Source: Nitrospina sp.
GTDB lineage: Bacteria; Nitrospinota; Nitrospinia; Nitrospinales; JACRGP01
Reading direction: 5' to 3'
NCBI GenBank assembly: GCA_024648695.1
Contig: JACAVV010000028.1
Span: 1 to 64,000, forward strand
DNA length: 64,000 nt
Shown: positions 35,116-48,143 of the stretch, piece by piece
Position numbering within the stretch: the first letter of the stretch is position 1
How the letters are laid out: every line of letters begins with the position of its first letter
Notes under the pieces: model-generated
Told to the model about the DNA's origin: nothing
The model's input: only the letters and a program-made list of their open reading frames with translations
Database searches by the model: none
Program-made: the position numbers and the translations under genes

Positions 35116-36012
35116 TCATGATTTTTGAACCACAAATATTACCCCCATAATGGCTATTAGTGCACCTATATAGCCCTGAAGTCCCATGAATTCCACCGGA
35201 ACCCGCTCTGGAAGCCATTTTGGAACCACCTGCATCAGGGATACGGTCAGCAGGGGATTGAGCGCTGTGATGACACTGATATATGCAAGAGGAATGCATC
35301 GAACCGCTTCTGCCAGTGCCCCATAAGCGAACAAGGTGTTTAAACCCAGAAACACCAGCAAACACCCATCGCCAAAACTCATTCCGGATAATTCAGAATG
35401 ATCGGCCAATGGCCACAGACTGATTGCGGCGCACCCGAAAATGAGCAAGTTCAAATTTTGCGCGGGATACCGGTCACTCAGCGTTTTCTGGCACACCATA
35501 AAAACGACCCAGGATACGGCCCCAAACAGTATGAATCCGTTGGCCAATCCATAAAGGTTGACATCGCCTACACCTTTCATTTTGTCCAGGTAAAATAGAA
35601 TAAAACCACTCAGGCATATAAAAAACCCAAGAACCTGCTCGCGGGACCAGGTTTCCTTAAACATCACAACCCCGACTATTACCAACAACACGGGCGCACA
35701 TTGAATCAAGATCGCCGCGTTGGAGGGGCCGCTGTAGTGAATCCCCTGAATCACACTGAAATAATTTGCGGCCAGGCAGACGCCCGCGATCACACCCAAC
35801 AGGGGCGGCTTTTTTATGATGTCCGCTGGACGAAATTTTTTAAAATGCAGGAGGGGAAATAAAACCAGAAAAGCTAAAACAAAACGAAACCAAACCACCG
35901 TTCCCGAGGAAAACCGGTGCAGGGCAATTTTTTGCAAGATGGGCAAAATGCCCCAAAGGACGGTGGTGATGGATACCATCATCAATCCGCGGACCAAATG
36001 TGGAGTTTTCAT
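35116..36012 (-). CDS. EamA/DMT-family transporter
   Basis: Ten-helix inner-membrane carrier of the drug/metabolite transporter superfamily (298 aa), built of two EamA repeats (about 10-145 and 158-295). The repeat ends ALHRFSSGTVVWFRF, GVCLAANYFSVIQGIHYSG and AYISVITALNPLLTV are typical. The substrate is unknown. The ATG at 36012 follows GGGGAG; a TTG one codon upstream is in frame. It is 25 bases behind hisH and may be cotranscribed with it. Confidence 0.85.
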   Translation of the reverse strand: MKTPHLVRGLMMVSITTVLWGILPILQKIALHRFSSGTVVWFRFVLAFLVLFPLLHFKKFRPADIIKKPPLLGVIAGVCLAANYFSVIQGIHYSGPSNAAILIQCAPVLLVIVGVVMFKETWSREQVLGFFICLSGFILFYLDKMKGVGDVNLYGLANGFILFGAVSWVVFMVCQKTLSDRYPAQNLNLLIFGCAAISLWPLADHSELSGMSFGDGCLLVFLGLNTLFAYGALAEAVRCIPLAYISVITALNPLLTVSLMQVVPKWLPERVPVEFMGLQGYIGALIAIMGVIFVVQKS

Positions 36013-36037
36013 CAAAGCTCCCCGGCCCGGAGGCGGC

Positions 36038-36658
36038 TTATTTTAATTGGGAAAATTTTTGCAGTAAGGCCAATCCCAATTTCTGGCTTTTTTCGGGGTG
36101 GAATTGAAAGGCGTAGACATTGTCGTAATGAATTCCGGAAACAAAGTCCTGGCCATAATTCGTGGTCGTTGCAATCACAGACGGGTCTTCAGGAACGACA
36201 TAATAGGAATGAACAAAATAGAAATAAGAATCTGCTGGAATGCCCTCAAACAAGGGAACATTCTTTTGAGTCCGAACCGTGTTCCAGCCCATATGAGGAA
36301 TTTTCAACTCATTTTCATTTCCGTCTGCAAATGAAAACCGGACTACCTTCCCCGGAACGATCCCCAGACCGGACACCTCACCGAACTCTATACTTTGATT
36401 GAACAGCAATTGCAATCCAAGGCAAATGCCCAGAAAGGGTTTTCCACTGCGAACGGATTTACAAACAGTTTCGACCAACCCAAAGCGTTCCAGGTTGTCC
36501 ATGCAGTCCTTGAAAGCTCCGACTCCTGGCAAAACCACCGCTGAGGCATCCAGGATTTCAGAAGATTGGCTGGTAACTTTGGCCTGGGCTCCAACTGCTT
36601 CGAATCCTTTTTGAACCGATCGCAAATTGCCCATTCCGTAATCGACAATAGCGATCAC
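36038..36658 (-). CDS. hisH: HisH, imidazole glycerol phosphate synthase glutaminase subunit
   Basis: Class I glutamine amidotransferase that feeds ammonia to HisF. Visible are DYGMGNLRSVQKGFE at the start, the nucleophile motif GICLGLQLLF with its Cys near residue 78, and the His/Glu pair in FQFHPEKSQ. The length is 206 aa. The start is GTG at 36658, two bases after the hisB stop. hisF is not in this window. Confidence 0.95.
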   Translation of the reverse strand: MIAIVDYGMGNLRSVQKGFEAVGAQAKVTSQSSEILDASAVVLPGVGAFKDCMDNLERFGLVETVCKSVRSGKPFLGICLGLQLLFNQSIEFGEVSGLGIVPGKVVRFSFADGNENELKIPHMGWNTVRTQKNVPLFEGIPADSYFYFVHSYYVVPEDPSVIATTTNYGQDFVSGIHYDNVYAFQFHPEKSQKLGLALLQKFSQLK

Positions 36659-36660
36659 AA

Positions 36661-37248
36661 TTACAATTTTCCTTTTGTAGAGGGGACTTCATTAGATCGT
36701 GGATCGAGTTGACAAGCTTCATCCAACGCTCTGGCAAAAGATTTGAACATAGCTTCTGCGATGTGGTGCAAATTCTCCCAGTAGGGGGAATTGATATGGA
36801 GGGTAGTTCCACTGTTGGCCGAGAAAGCTTGAAAAAATTCAGGAATCAATTCGACATCAAAGGTACCCAGCTTGGTTTTGGGCAGGTCAACATTGAAAAC
36901 AAAAAAGCCCCGGCCACTGATATCAATCACACAATGCGCCAAAGCTTCGTTTAGGGGAACAAAGGCCTGAGAGAACCGGCGGATTCCTTTTTTATCACCA
37001 AGAGCCTTTTCAAAAGCCTGGCCCAGGGTGATACCCACATCCTCAACGGTATGATGAAAATCGATTTCGATGTCGCCCTTGGCATGGACCTTAAGATCAA
37101 ACAACCCGTGCCGGGCCAACTGCGAAAGCATATGGTCCAGAAAAGGGATGGAAGTATTCAGGTCCTGGACCCCGGTGCCATCAAGGTCTATTTCCACGAG
37201 AATATCAGTTTCCCGTGTTGTTCTTTTTAATTGTGCAGATCTAGCCAT
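36661..37248 (-). CDS. hisB: HisB, imidazoleglycerol-phosphate dehydratase
   Basis: Manganese-dependent dehydratase of histidine synthesis (195 aa), without the HisN-type phosphatase domain of enteric His[28 protein letters not shown] and the second metal motif [17 protein letters not shown] are present. The start ATG overlaps the end of dxs by eight bases. Confidence 0.95.
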   Translation of the reverse strand: MARSAQLKRTTRETDILVEIDLDGTGVQDLNTSIPFLDHMLSQLARHGLFDLKVHAKGDIEIDFHHTVEDVGITLGQAFEKALGDKKGIRRFSQAFVPLNEALAHCVIDISGRGFFVFNVDLPKTKLGTFDVELIPEFFQAFSANSGTTLHINSPYWENLHHIAEAMFKSFARALDEACQLDPRSNEVPSTKGKL

Positions 37249-39235
37249 TCACCGGCTGTTTGATTTTTTCGCGAGATTTTTTGCTATTTCCAGGGAGACT
37301 CTTTTGAGCCGTACCATTCACTTTTTTGTTACCGTTAGAAGAAACATCAACGCCTTTGACACCCTTGTAAAACGATTGAATGGTTTCGCACAAACTTTCC
37401 GGATCCAATCCCAGGTTCTTCCGGATAAGCGCTGGCGCTCCTTGCTCAACAACGATATCAGCAACACCAATTCGCTCAAAGCGCAGGTTTTTCAAAGCAT
37501 CATGTTCCTGAAGAACTTCAAGGACCGCCGAGCCAAATCCCCCTTGAGCCGAATGTTCCTCGATAGTGATAATCGCCTTAGTATTTTCCGCATATTTCAA
37601 AACCAGTTCGGAATCAATAGGCTTGGCAAAACGCCCATTGATCACCGCGGCATCAATTCCGGCTTCCCTGAGTTTTTCGGCCGCTTCGATAGCAGGATAC
37701 ACCATATGACCGTATGCAAAAATAGCCACATCCGATCCGTCAATGAGCACCTCACCCTTACCGATTTCAAGCATTTTTATCTCTTTATCCAATGCAATGC
37801 CCAATCCAGCTCCCCGCGGATATCTCAAAGCGGCGGGGCCAGGATGATAGATAGCGGTTTTTAACATATGGCGTAATTCGTTTTCATCTTTGGGAGCCAT
37901 GACAACCATATTAGGCAAGGTTCGAAGGTATGCAATATCAAATAAACCCTGATGCGTCGCGCCATCTTCACCAACGATACCCGCACGGTCCATAGCAAAG
38001 GTCACATCCAGATTCATGAGACACACATCGTGCACCACCTGATCGTAAGCCCTTTGCAAAAAGGTGGAGTAAATTGCCGCCACCGGTTTGAATCCTTCAA
38101 TGGACAAAGCACCGGCAAAAGAAACCGCATGTTGCTCCGCCATGCCCACATCAAAAGTCCGATCAGGAAACTCCTTGCCAAACTTGCTGACCCCGGTACC
38201 ATCGGGCATAGCCGCAGTGATACCTATAATTTTTTCATCAGATTTAGCGAGTTCAATCATTGCGTCCGCGAATACGGACGTGTAATTCGGGTTGGATTTC
38301 TTTTTAATGAATTTACCGGTTTGAATATCAAAGGGAGACGCACCATGCCAAACATCCGCTTTTTCTTCCGCAACTTTGTAGCCTTTACCCTTTCGGGTAA
38401 CCACATGAACCAGAGTCGGGCCCTTTAAATCTTTTATCGTCTCCAGCGTTTCGATTAAGGTTTTAGTATCATGCCCATCAATGGGTCCTACATAGCGAAA
38501 ACCCAAATCTTCAAACAATCGCCCGGGAATGAACACACCCTTGATCGCCTCATCAATGCGATGCGCGTAGCGTGAAATATCCTTGCCAATGCCCGGAATG
38601 GCCAGCAGTAATTGATCGATCTCCTGTTTGATTTTGGTCATCACCTGACCCGTCATAATCTGGGACAAATGGGCCGACATACCACCGACATTTGCGGAAA
38701 TGGACATCTCGTTATCGTTGAGGATAACAATCACGTCGCTTTGTACGTGTCCGGTATGGTTGAGGCCTTCAAACGCCATACCCGCGGTAAGAGAACCATC
38801 TCCAATAATAGCCACAACGGAATGATCTTCCTTTTTAAGATCACGGGCTTTGGCAAAAGCAATTGCGGCAGAAATCGAGGTACCGCCATGACCACAGTTC
38901 CAGTGATCGTGCACACTTTCCTCACGCCGCGTAAACCCGCTCAACCCTTTATATTGGCGAAGCGTATCGAACCGCTCACGGCGCCCGGTGAGAAGTTTAT
39001 GGACGTAGGTTTGATGCCCCACATCCCAAAGGAATTTATCTGTCGGATTATCAAAGACATAATGCAAAGCCATGGTTATTTCCACAATACCCATATTGGA
39101 ACCGAGGTGCCCCCCGGTTTTAGAAATGGTCTGTAACAACATTTCGCGGATTTCCGCAGCAAGCTGAGGCATATCTTCAATATCGATTTTTTTTAAATCA
39201 TCTGGACAGTTTATTTGGTCTAGGAGCTTGCTCAT
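37241..39235 (-). CDS. dxs: Dxs, 1-deoxy-D-xylulose-5-phosphate synthase
   Basis: Thiamine-diphosphate enzyme that joins pyruvate and glyceraldehyde-3-phosphate, the first step of the DXP isoprenoid route. [33 protein letters not shown] with the ThDP/Mg motif, [29 protein letters not shown] and PRGAGLG are all there. The 664 aa include a lysine/asparagine-rich C-terminal tail of about 35 residues beyond the usual end. It follows ispA by 11 bases and overlaps hisB. Confidence 0.96.
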   Translation of the reverse strand: MSKLLDQINCPDDLKKIDIEDMPQLAAEIREMLLQTISKTGGHLGSNMGIVEITMALHYVFDNPTDKFLWDVGHQTYVHKLLTGRRERFDTLRQYKGLSGFTRREESVHDHWNCGHGGTSISAAIAFAKARDLKKEDHSVVAIIGDGSLTAGMAFEGLNHTGHVQSDVIVILNDNEMSISANVGGMSAHLSQIMTGQVMTKIKQEIDQLLLAIPGIGKDISRYAHRIDEAIKGVFIPGRLFEDLGFRYVGPIDGHDTKTLIETLETIKDLKGPTLVHVVTRKGKGYKVAEEKADVWHGASPFDIQTGKFIKKKSNPNYTSVFADAMIELAKSDEKIIGITAAMPDGTGVSKFGKEFPDRTFDVGMAEQHAVSFAGALSIEGFKPVAAIYSTFLQRAYDQVVHDVCLMNLDVTFAMDRAGIVGEDGATHQGLFDIAYLRTLPNMVVMAPKDENELRHMLKTAIYHPGPAALRYPRGAGLGIALDKEIKMLEIGKGEVLIDGSDVAIFAYGHMVYPAIEAAEKLREAGIDAAVINGRFAKPIDSELVLKYAENTKAIITIEEHSAQGGFGSAVLEVLQEHDALKNLRFERIGVADIVVEQGAPALIRKNLGLDPESLCETIQSFYKGVKGVDVSSNGNKKVNGTAQKSLPGNSKKSREKIKQPVNG

Positions 39236-39246
39236 GGTTTTACCGG

Positions 39247-40167
39247 TTAAAAAGTTCGTTGAATAAAGAAACGGGCAATTTCCCTAAGAGGTTCTGCCCG
39301 CTCATCAAATTCCCCAAGATTGGCAATACCTTGTTCTACCAATTCTTCAGCTTTGCGTTTCGATTCTTCCAAACCGAATAATGCAGGGTAAGTGGCTTTA
39401 TTTCTATCTTGATCGCTACCCACATCCTTCCCCAACAGATCTTCATCGCCCGTGATATCCAAAATATCATCGACGATCTGAAAGGCAAGGCCAATATGGG
39501 ATCCAAATCTTGAAAGCGCACTCAGTTGGTCTTGATTCGCTTCACTTAAAATAGCTCCCACTCGAATACATGCTTTAAAGAAAAATCCCGTTTTGTAAAT
39601 ATGGATGTATTCGAGAGTTTGGGAATCGATGGGTTTGCCTTCCGACTCCAGATCGACCACCTGCCCACCAATTACACCTGTGGAGCCAATGGCCCGGGCC
39701 AATTCGTGAGCGGCCTTTAAAACATTGCCGCGCGGCACCGATTCCATTAGAAACCCGTTGGTCATCACTATAAAAGCCTGTGTCAATAAGGCGTCACCAC
39801 TCAGAATAGCAATCGCTTCACCAAACACCTTATGATTGGTTGGTTTTCCCCTCCGAAAATTATCATTGTCCAATGCAGGCAGATCGTCATGGATCAATGT
39901 ATAAGTGTGGATAAATTCTGCGGCGACAGCAAAGGGTAAGACAACATCACGGCTTCCACCGATTGCTTCAGCAGCCGCAATTACAAGAATGGGGCGTAAC
40001 CTTTTGCCACCGGCAAGAAGGCTATAATTCATTGATTCGTGAATGCTTTTTGGATAAGCACTCTCATCGGGTAAAAATTGGGCTAGAGAGCCATCAATGA
40101 ATTTCTTTCCTTCAGAAAGATATTTTTCTATAGACAAGATTTCAATAAAAAAGCCTAGTTGGATCAA
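39247..40167 (-). CDS. ispA: IspA-type polyprenyl diphosphate synthase
   Basis: Short-chain trans-prenyltransferase (farnesyl or geranylgeranyl diphosphate synthase, up to 306 aa). LLAGGKRLRPILV, the first Asp-rich motif HDDLPALDND and the second DDILDITGD bind the diphosphates through Mg. The two residues inserted in the first motif (DDLPALD) are typical of bacterial FPP synthases. No ATG fits: the frame opens with TTG at 40167, with another TTG ten codons later. It is the first gene of ispA-dxs-hisB-hisH. Confidence 0.92.
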   Translation of the reverse strand: MIQLGFFIEILSIEKYLSEGKKFIDGSLAQFLPDESAYPKSIHESMNYSLLAGGKRLRPILVIAAAEAIGGSRDVVLPFAVAAEFIHTYTLIHDDLPALDNDNFRRGKPTNHKVFGEAIAILSGDALLTQAFIVMTNGFLMESVPRGNVLKAAHELARAIGSTGVIGGQVVDLESEGKPIDSQTLEYIHIYKTGFFFKACIRVGAILSEANQDQLSALSRFGSHIGLAFQIVDDILDITGDEDLLGKDVGSDQDRNKATYPALFGLEESKRKAEELVEQGIANLGEFDERAEPLREIARFFIQRTF

Positions 40168-40749
40168 TAATGCTTCATTAAATGTACGGGTGAAATGTTA
40201 GCATAAATTCAGCTTCAGTCAACACTTATTCGCCCTATTTAACGCTTTAAATTGTTTTTTGATCTTTTTGATTTATTTCCAGTTTTTGGAATTTTAACGG
40301 TTGACAAAGAGCTTCTTAGTTTTTTCAAAATATTCAATCCAAACGATCACAATATCAGCATTGAAAATACAGCTTTACATCCGATTTGAGGGTTATCCTG
40401 AAAATAAACTTTGACTTCCTGAGTCCCTAACACAAACAAAAAGCTGATCAATTTCTAATGGAAAATTTTTTGCATATTTTGCATGGATAAGTTGCTCTGA
40501 CTCCAAGAATCTTGCCTCGTTACAAACCTCACTTCAATTTTTGAAACGAAAAAAATTCTTCTGCTTTTCATGAAGGGTAGAATTTCTTCATAAATCAATA
40601 TTTTTTTTCGGGCAAATAGTTTAATATAAGCTACCAAAAATCCAATCATGTTCAGGTTCGTTTGGCTATAAGGTTTTTACTTATCACATAATACCAATTA
40701 AACTTACAATTCCATTCTTATTCTCAATTTAACCTTGAGGGAGTTCCTG

Positions 40750-40797
40750 ATGGAAATTGTAAGCTACCTGGGTTTGATATTTTTAAAATGGGATTAA
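40750..40797 (+). CDS. Possible 15-aa leader ORF before nhaD
   Basis: ATG at 40750 has a strong GAGGGAG ribosome-binding site six bases upstream and encodes a 15-residue hydrophobic peptide, MEIVSYLGLIFLKWD, ending 34 bases before nhaD. It could be a leader peptide or a tiny membrane protein, or merely chance. The rest of the 664-base gap (40168-40831) is AT-rich and has no other recognisable content. Confidence 0.35.
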   Translation: MEIVSYLGLIFLKWD

Positions 40798-40831
40798 GTC
40801 ATTGTTTTACCAACTAGCGAAGGGATAGCCG

Positions 40832-42157
40832 ATGCATAATCTATATAGTACCTGGGTGGGATACGCTTCTTTAATTGGGTTCATTCTCGCATACTCCCTG
40901 GTCATTTTCGAAGAGAAGATCCACATGAAAAAATCAAAACCTGTGGTTTTGATAGGCTGTATCATGTGGGCTTTTATTGGCATCTACGAAGCTTCGCATG
41001 GGGGGGGCCACGCTCATGATTACATCAAAGAGTTAATCGCCGAAATCGGTGAGTTGTTTTTCTTTTTGCTGGTAGCAATGACTTACATCAATACACTGGA
41101 CGAGCGCCGTGTTTTTGAAGCTTTACGGTCCTGGTTGATCCGGAAAGGTCTCGGTTTTCGCGAGTTGTTTTGGGCTACAGGATTGATCACTTTTTTCCTT
41201 TCACCAATGGCCGACAATTTAACGAGTGCCTTGCTGATGTCCACGGTCGCCCTGGCAGTCAGTGGAGGCAATGGCAAGTTCATTGTTCCCGCGTTTGTCA
41301 ATATCGTTGTCGCGGCAAATGCAGGGGGTGCATGGAGCCCCTTTGGAGATATCACCACCTTGATGGTTTGGACTGCCGGCAAAGTGGAGACCGTGCAATT
41401 TGCCTACTTGATGATCCCCTCAGTTGTCAATTGGCTGGTACCGGCATTGATCATGTTTCCCTTTGTTCCTAAACTAAAACCAGAGGGCAGTACGGATAAG
41501 GTGCAAATGAAGCCAGGGGCAAAAATTGTAATCTGCCTGGGGGTGCTCACGATAGCAACAGCCGTCAGTTTTCATCAATTCCTGCATCTGCCTCCATTCC
41601 TTGGAATGATGCTGGGTCTGGGACTCCTTATGCTTAAGGGATATTACCTGGAGCATTGGGGCGAGAAAAAAATGATGGAATCTTTGGGCATCGACAAAGA
41701 CCGCCGCAAACATCCCCGGTTCGACATTTTCAAACAGGTGGAAACGGTTGAGTTTGACACCTTGCTTTTCTTCTTCGGCGTATTAACCGCTGTCGGCGCC
41801 TTGCAATATGTCGGTTATCTGGCTTTGGTCAGCGCAAGTATGTATGGCGGCCTGGGACCAACCACTTCCAATATTCTTGTAGGATTCCTTTCCGCCATTG
41901 TTGACAACATCCCTGTCATGTATGCAGTGCTAAAAATGGAGCCTTCTATGGGCATAGACCAATGGCTGTTGATCACACTGACTGCTGGAGTGGGCGGTAG
42001 CTTGTTGTCCATCGGTTCCGCCGCCGGCGTTGCCGTTATGGGAGTGGACCGAAAAAACTACACGTTTATGTCCCATCTGAAATGGGCACCTGCCATTCTG
42101 GCCGGATACTTTGTTAGCATAGGAGCCTGGTACCTGGTCACCTCAAGCCTGAGATGA
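40832..42157 (+). CDS. nhaD: NhaD-type Na+/H+ antiporter
   Basis: Integral membrane antiporter of 441 aa with about twelve hydrophobic segments, of the ArsB/NhaD ion-transporter superfamily. PMADNLTSALLMST, NAGGAWSPFGDITTLMVW and IVDNIPVMYAVLKM are the paired conserved intramembrane motifs of NhaD. It exports Na+ or Li+ against protons, common in marine and alkaliphilic bacteria. AAGGGAT precedes the ATG. Its 3' end is two bases from the convergent comF. Confidence 0.93.
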   Translation: MHNLYSTWVGYASLIGFILAYSLVIFEEKIHMKKSKPVVLIGCIMWAFIGIYEASHGGGHAHDYIKELIAEIGELFFFLLVAMTYINTLDERRVFEALRSWLIRKGLGFRELFWATGLITFFLSPMADNLTSALLMSTVALAVSGGNGKFIVPAFVNIVVAANAGGAWSPFGDITTLMVWTAGKVETVQFAYLMIPSVVNWLVPALIMFPFVPKLKPEGSTDKVQMKPGAKIVICLGVLTIATAVSFHQFLHLPPFLGMMLGLGLLMLKGYYLEHWGEKKMMESLGIDKDRRKHPRFDIFKQVETVEFDTLLFFFGVLTAVGALQYVGYLALVSASMYGGLGPTTSNILVGFLSAIVDNIPVMYAVLKMEPSMGIDQWLLITLTAGVGGSLLSIGSAAGVAVMGVDRKNYTFMSHLKWAPAILAGYFVSIGAWYLVTSSLR

Positions 42158-42159
42158 TC

Positions 42160-42927
42160 TCACGCACGCGCCAGGGTAAAGACATGAATGGTGAGAGCTC
42201 CGGCCTTCTTCAACACCCGTGTTGCTTCATTAAGGGTGGCTCCCGTGGTGAACACATCATCAACCAATAGCACGTTCTGGCCGGAAACTTTTTCCGGCAT
42301 CATTACTTCAAAGGCATTTTTAACATTATCAAGCCTTTCTTTCTGGTTCATTTCCGTTTGCGTGCTTGTCTTTTTGATCCGTATTAATACACCTTCCTCC
42401 AAAACAATATTTAGAAATCGCGCGACCTCCCGGGCAACGATGTAGGCCTGATCAAACCCGCGTTCTTTCAATCGTGTCGGGTGCAATGGAACCGGAACCA
42501 CTTTAAATTCCTTGTAAATTACAACAATATCCTGGAAATGATTTTCAATAAGAATTTTTAAGGGAACCATGACTCCCATGCATTTCCTGTATTTCAAATG
42601 GTGTATCAATGCCTTTAGAACAGAATCGTAAGTTCCCACTGCCCGGGCACGATCAAAACTAAACGGTTTTTTTTGACACGTCCCGCAAACAAAGGATTCG
42701 TGCGGAAAATCGTAAGATACCTCTGCAGGATATCCACAATGGATACAATAGGGGTAATCGATCAAGACCAATCCTTGCCAGCAATGGGAGCACAAGAACA
42801 AATCCTTGTTTCCGGTTTTTTCTCCGCAATAAACACAAGGTTGGGGATACACAAAATTCAACATGCTTCTGGAAAACCGAAGCCACGCCGCCAAACAGTT
42901 TTCGACGGCCTTTTTATCAGCAAACAT
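42160..42927 (-). CDS. comF: ComF-family phosphoribosyltransferase-like protein
   Basis: Protein of 255 aa with N-terminal zinc-ribbon cysteines (CVYCGEK, CSHC, CIHCG, CGTC; about residues 31-85) and a C-terminal type I phosphoribosyltransferase fold with the PRPP motif VLLVDDVFTTGAT. ComF/GntX proteins take part in natural DNA uptake in several bacteria; other com genes are not in the window. ATG start; length is normal. Confidence 0.92.
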   Translation of the reverse strand: MFADKKAVENCLAAWLRFSRSMLNFVYPQPCVYCGEKTGNKDLFLCSHCWQGLVLIDYPYCIHCGYPAEVSYDFPHESFVCGTCQKKPFSFDRARAVGTYDSVLKALIHHLKYRKCMGVMVPLKILIENHFQDIVVIYKEFKVVPVPLHPTRLKERGFDQAYIVAREVARFLNIVLEEGVLIRIKKTSTQTEMNQKERLDNVKNAFEVMMPEKVSGQNVLLVDDVFTTGATLNEATRVLKKAGALTIHVFTLARA

Positions 42928-43057
42928 AACCCCGCCTCCAGACCGGTTTCCCAGGACAAATGATTGTATAGATTAGATTTGTTACCACTCGATATTATAT
43001 GTTAAGGTTGGTTTCCTAATTTTATTCCAAGCACATTTTAATAGTAAGAATAAGCCA

Positions 43058-44266
43058 ATGCCTGCAAAAAACAAGAACGAAGAAATCATTGATCTCACTC
43101 ACAAATACGTAGCCAATACCTATGGAAGGTTTCCTATAACTTTAGTACGCGGAAAAGGGATCAAGGTTTGGGACAGAGCGGGACGCGAATATCTGGACTT
43201 CGTAACGGGTCTTGCGGTGAACAGTTTGGGGCATTGTCATCCTTCCGTTGTTTCCGCGATTCAGAAACAGGCCGGGCAACTGCTTCATGTCTCTAATTTA
43301 TACCATATTGAACCGCAGGCGCGTCTGGCTCAGGCGCTGACCAAGGTGTCTTTTGCGGACAAGGTGTTTTTTTGCAACAGTGGAACGGAAGCGAATGAAG
43401 GGGCCATCAAACTGGCGCGCCGCTATTCTTTCGATCAGGGATATAAAAATCGCTACGAGATCATCACGATGGAAAACTCGTTCCACGGCAGGACCTATGG
43501 TGGTTTATCCGCCACCGCGCAAACGAAATTCCATAACGGATTCCAACCTCTTCTACCCGGTTTCAAATATGTACCCTTTAATGATATCAAAGCGGTAGAA
43601 AAAGCCGTTACGTCCAAAACCTGCGCCGTATTGCTGGAACCCGTTCAGGGCGAAGGCGGTGTCTATCCGGCCAACAAAAATTATTTGAAGGCTCTGAAAA
43701 AGCTGTGCCAGCAAAAGGACCTGCTCCTGATTTTTGACGAAGTCCAAACGGGCTTTGGCCGAACGGGCAAACTGTTTGCCTATGAACATTATGAAGTGAA
43801 ACCGGACATAATCACCTGGGCCAAAGCGCTCGGAGGGGGCATGGCTATCGGAGCGATGGGTGGATCCAAACAGGTCATGAAGTCGCTGGTACCGGGAACC
43901 CATGCGGCGACTTTTGGTGGCAATCCCCTGGCGTGTTCAGCCGCACTCGCGTCTTTACAGGTTTTGAACCGGAAAGGGTTTCTGGAAAAAAGTTGTGCTG
44001 TGGGAAACTATTTTGAGTCGAAATTAAAAGAACTGGCACAATCCCAGAATGCAGTGAACAGCGTTCGCGGCACCGGATTGATGCTGGCTTTGGAATTAAA
44101 TGTTCCCGCAACCTCGCTCGTCACTGATTGTATGAAAAAAGGCTTTTTGATAAACTGCGTCCAGCAAAACACCTTGCGGTTCTTACCGCCGCTGACCGTC
44201 AGCAAAAAAGATATCAATGGTCTGCTAAAAGTACTCAAGGAACTGTTGGGAAAACTGCCTTCCTGA
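43058..44266 (+). CDS. argD: ArgD, acetylornithine aminotransferase
   Basis: Class III PLP aminotransferase (402 aa) of arginine synthesis. FCNSGTEANEGAIKLARRY, FHGRTYGGLSATAQ, FDEVQTGFGRTGKLFAYEHY and the PLP lysine in WAKALGGGMAIGA are clear. GTHAATFGGNPLACSA also matches ArgD. It precedes argF by 41 bases, forming an arginine pair. The ribosome-binding site is weak. Confidence 0.95.
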   Translation: MPAKNKNEEIIDLTHKYVANTYGRFPITLVRGKGIKVWDRAGREYLDFVTGLAVNSLGHCHPSVVSAIQKQAGQLLHVSNLYHIEPQARLAQALTKVSFADKVFFCNSGTEANEGAIKLARRYSFDQGYKNRYEIITMENSFHGRTYGGLSATAQTKFHNGFQPLLPGFKYVPFNDIKAVEKAVTSKTCAVLLEPVQGEGGVYPANKNYLKALKKLCQQKDLLLIFDEVQTGFGRTGKLFAYEHYEVKPDIITWAKALGGGMAIGAMGGSKQVMKSLVPGTHAATFGGNPLACSAALASLQVLNRKGFLEKSCAVGNYFESKLKELAQSQNAVNSVRGTGLMLALELNVPATSLVTDCMKKGFLINCVQQNTLRFLPPLTVSKKDINGLLKVLKELLGKLPS

Positions 44267-44307
44267 GTAATGGGTAACGTTGCGATTTATTTACAGGATT
44301 CTCTGGA

Positions 44308-45207
44308 ATGAAAAAAGATTTTCTAACTTTACAGGATTTCAACAAAGAAGAAATTGTTTCTTTTCTGGATCGCACCCAGGAACTCAAACATATGCGAAAG
44401 GAAGGCATCGCCCATTATCCTCTCAAGGGTAAAACCCTGGGGATGATTTTCAACAAGCCATCCACGCGCACCCGTATTTCCTTTGAAGTGGGTATGTTTG
44501 ATCTGGGTGGGCATTCCCTGTTCCTATCGTCCGATCAACTCCAGCTAAAACGGGGAGAATCGTTGCAGGATTCCGCACGCGTGTTGTCGCGGTACCTGGA
44601 TGGAATCCTCATCCGTACGTTTGACCATGATGATGTGGAGGAATTGGCGCGCCATGCAACGGTCCCCGTAATCAATGGCCTCACCGACCTGAATCATCCC
44701 GTTCAGGTGCTTTCGGACTTGTTCACCATCCGTGAAAAACGCGGACATCTGGACAATCTAAAAGTTGCCTATGTGGGCGATGGCAATAACTTGACTTATT
44801 CCTGGATTATTGCCGCTTCCATACTGGATTTCCAGTTAGCGGTTTCTTCCCCCCCGGATTTCCAAACGGTGCGCCCCAGAGGAATCAACAACACACACCT
44901 GCTGGAATTTATTGAAGATCCATTAGAGGGTGTTCGAGGGGCAGATGTGATCTATACTGATGTTTGGGTCAGTATGGGACAGGAGGAAAGTGATCAAAAA
45001 ATAATGAGTCTTCAAAAATACCAGATCAATAAACAACTGGTGGAGGCGGCCAAAGAAGACGCTTTGGTCATGCATTGCCTTCCTGCACACAGGGGTGAGG
45101 AAATCACTTCGGAAATTCTGGACGGGACACAATCGGTGGTTTTCGATCAGGCGGAAAACAGGCTCCACACACAAAAGTCGATTCTGGAAAAACTCCTTTC
45201 GGATTAA
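44308..45207 (+). CDS. argF: ArgF, ornithine carbamoyltransferase
   Basis: Makes citrulline from ornithine and carbamoyl phosphate (299 aa). The carbamoyl-phosphate motif NKPSTRTRISFEVG, the segment NGLTDLNHPVQVLSDL and the ornithine-binding HCLPAHRGEEI are present. It lies behind argD on the same strand. Confidence 0.96.
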   Translation: MKKDFLTLQDFNKEEIVSFLDRTQELKHMRKEGIAHYPLKGKTLGMIFNKPSTRTRISFEVGMFDLGGHSLFLSSDQLQLKRGESLQDSARVLSRYLDGILIRTFDHDDVEELARHATVPVINGLTDLNHPVQVLSDLFTIREKRGHLDNLKVAYVGDGNNLTYSWIIAASILDFQLAVSSPPDFQTVRPRGINNTHLLEFIEDPLEGVRGADVIYTDVWVSMGQEESDQKIMSLQKYQINKQLVEAAKEDALVMHCLPAHRGEEITSEILDGTQSVVFDQAENRLHTQKSILEKLLSD

Positions 45208-45240
45208 AGGTCCCGCAATAGCGGGTCACTTAAAAGCACA

Positions 45241-48133
<2,893 letters not shown>

Positions 48134-48143
48134 GCATGCAAAT

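Noticed and set aside
40455-40649. Minus-strand open frame of 64 codons in the gap before nhaD
   Set aside because: AT-rich, no ribosome-binding site, low-complexity peptide; cannot be told from chance.
45212-45225. Hairpin CCCGC-AATA-GCGGG after argF
   Set aside because: Only five base pairs and no T run; too weak for a terminator.
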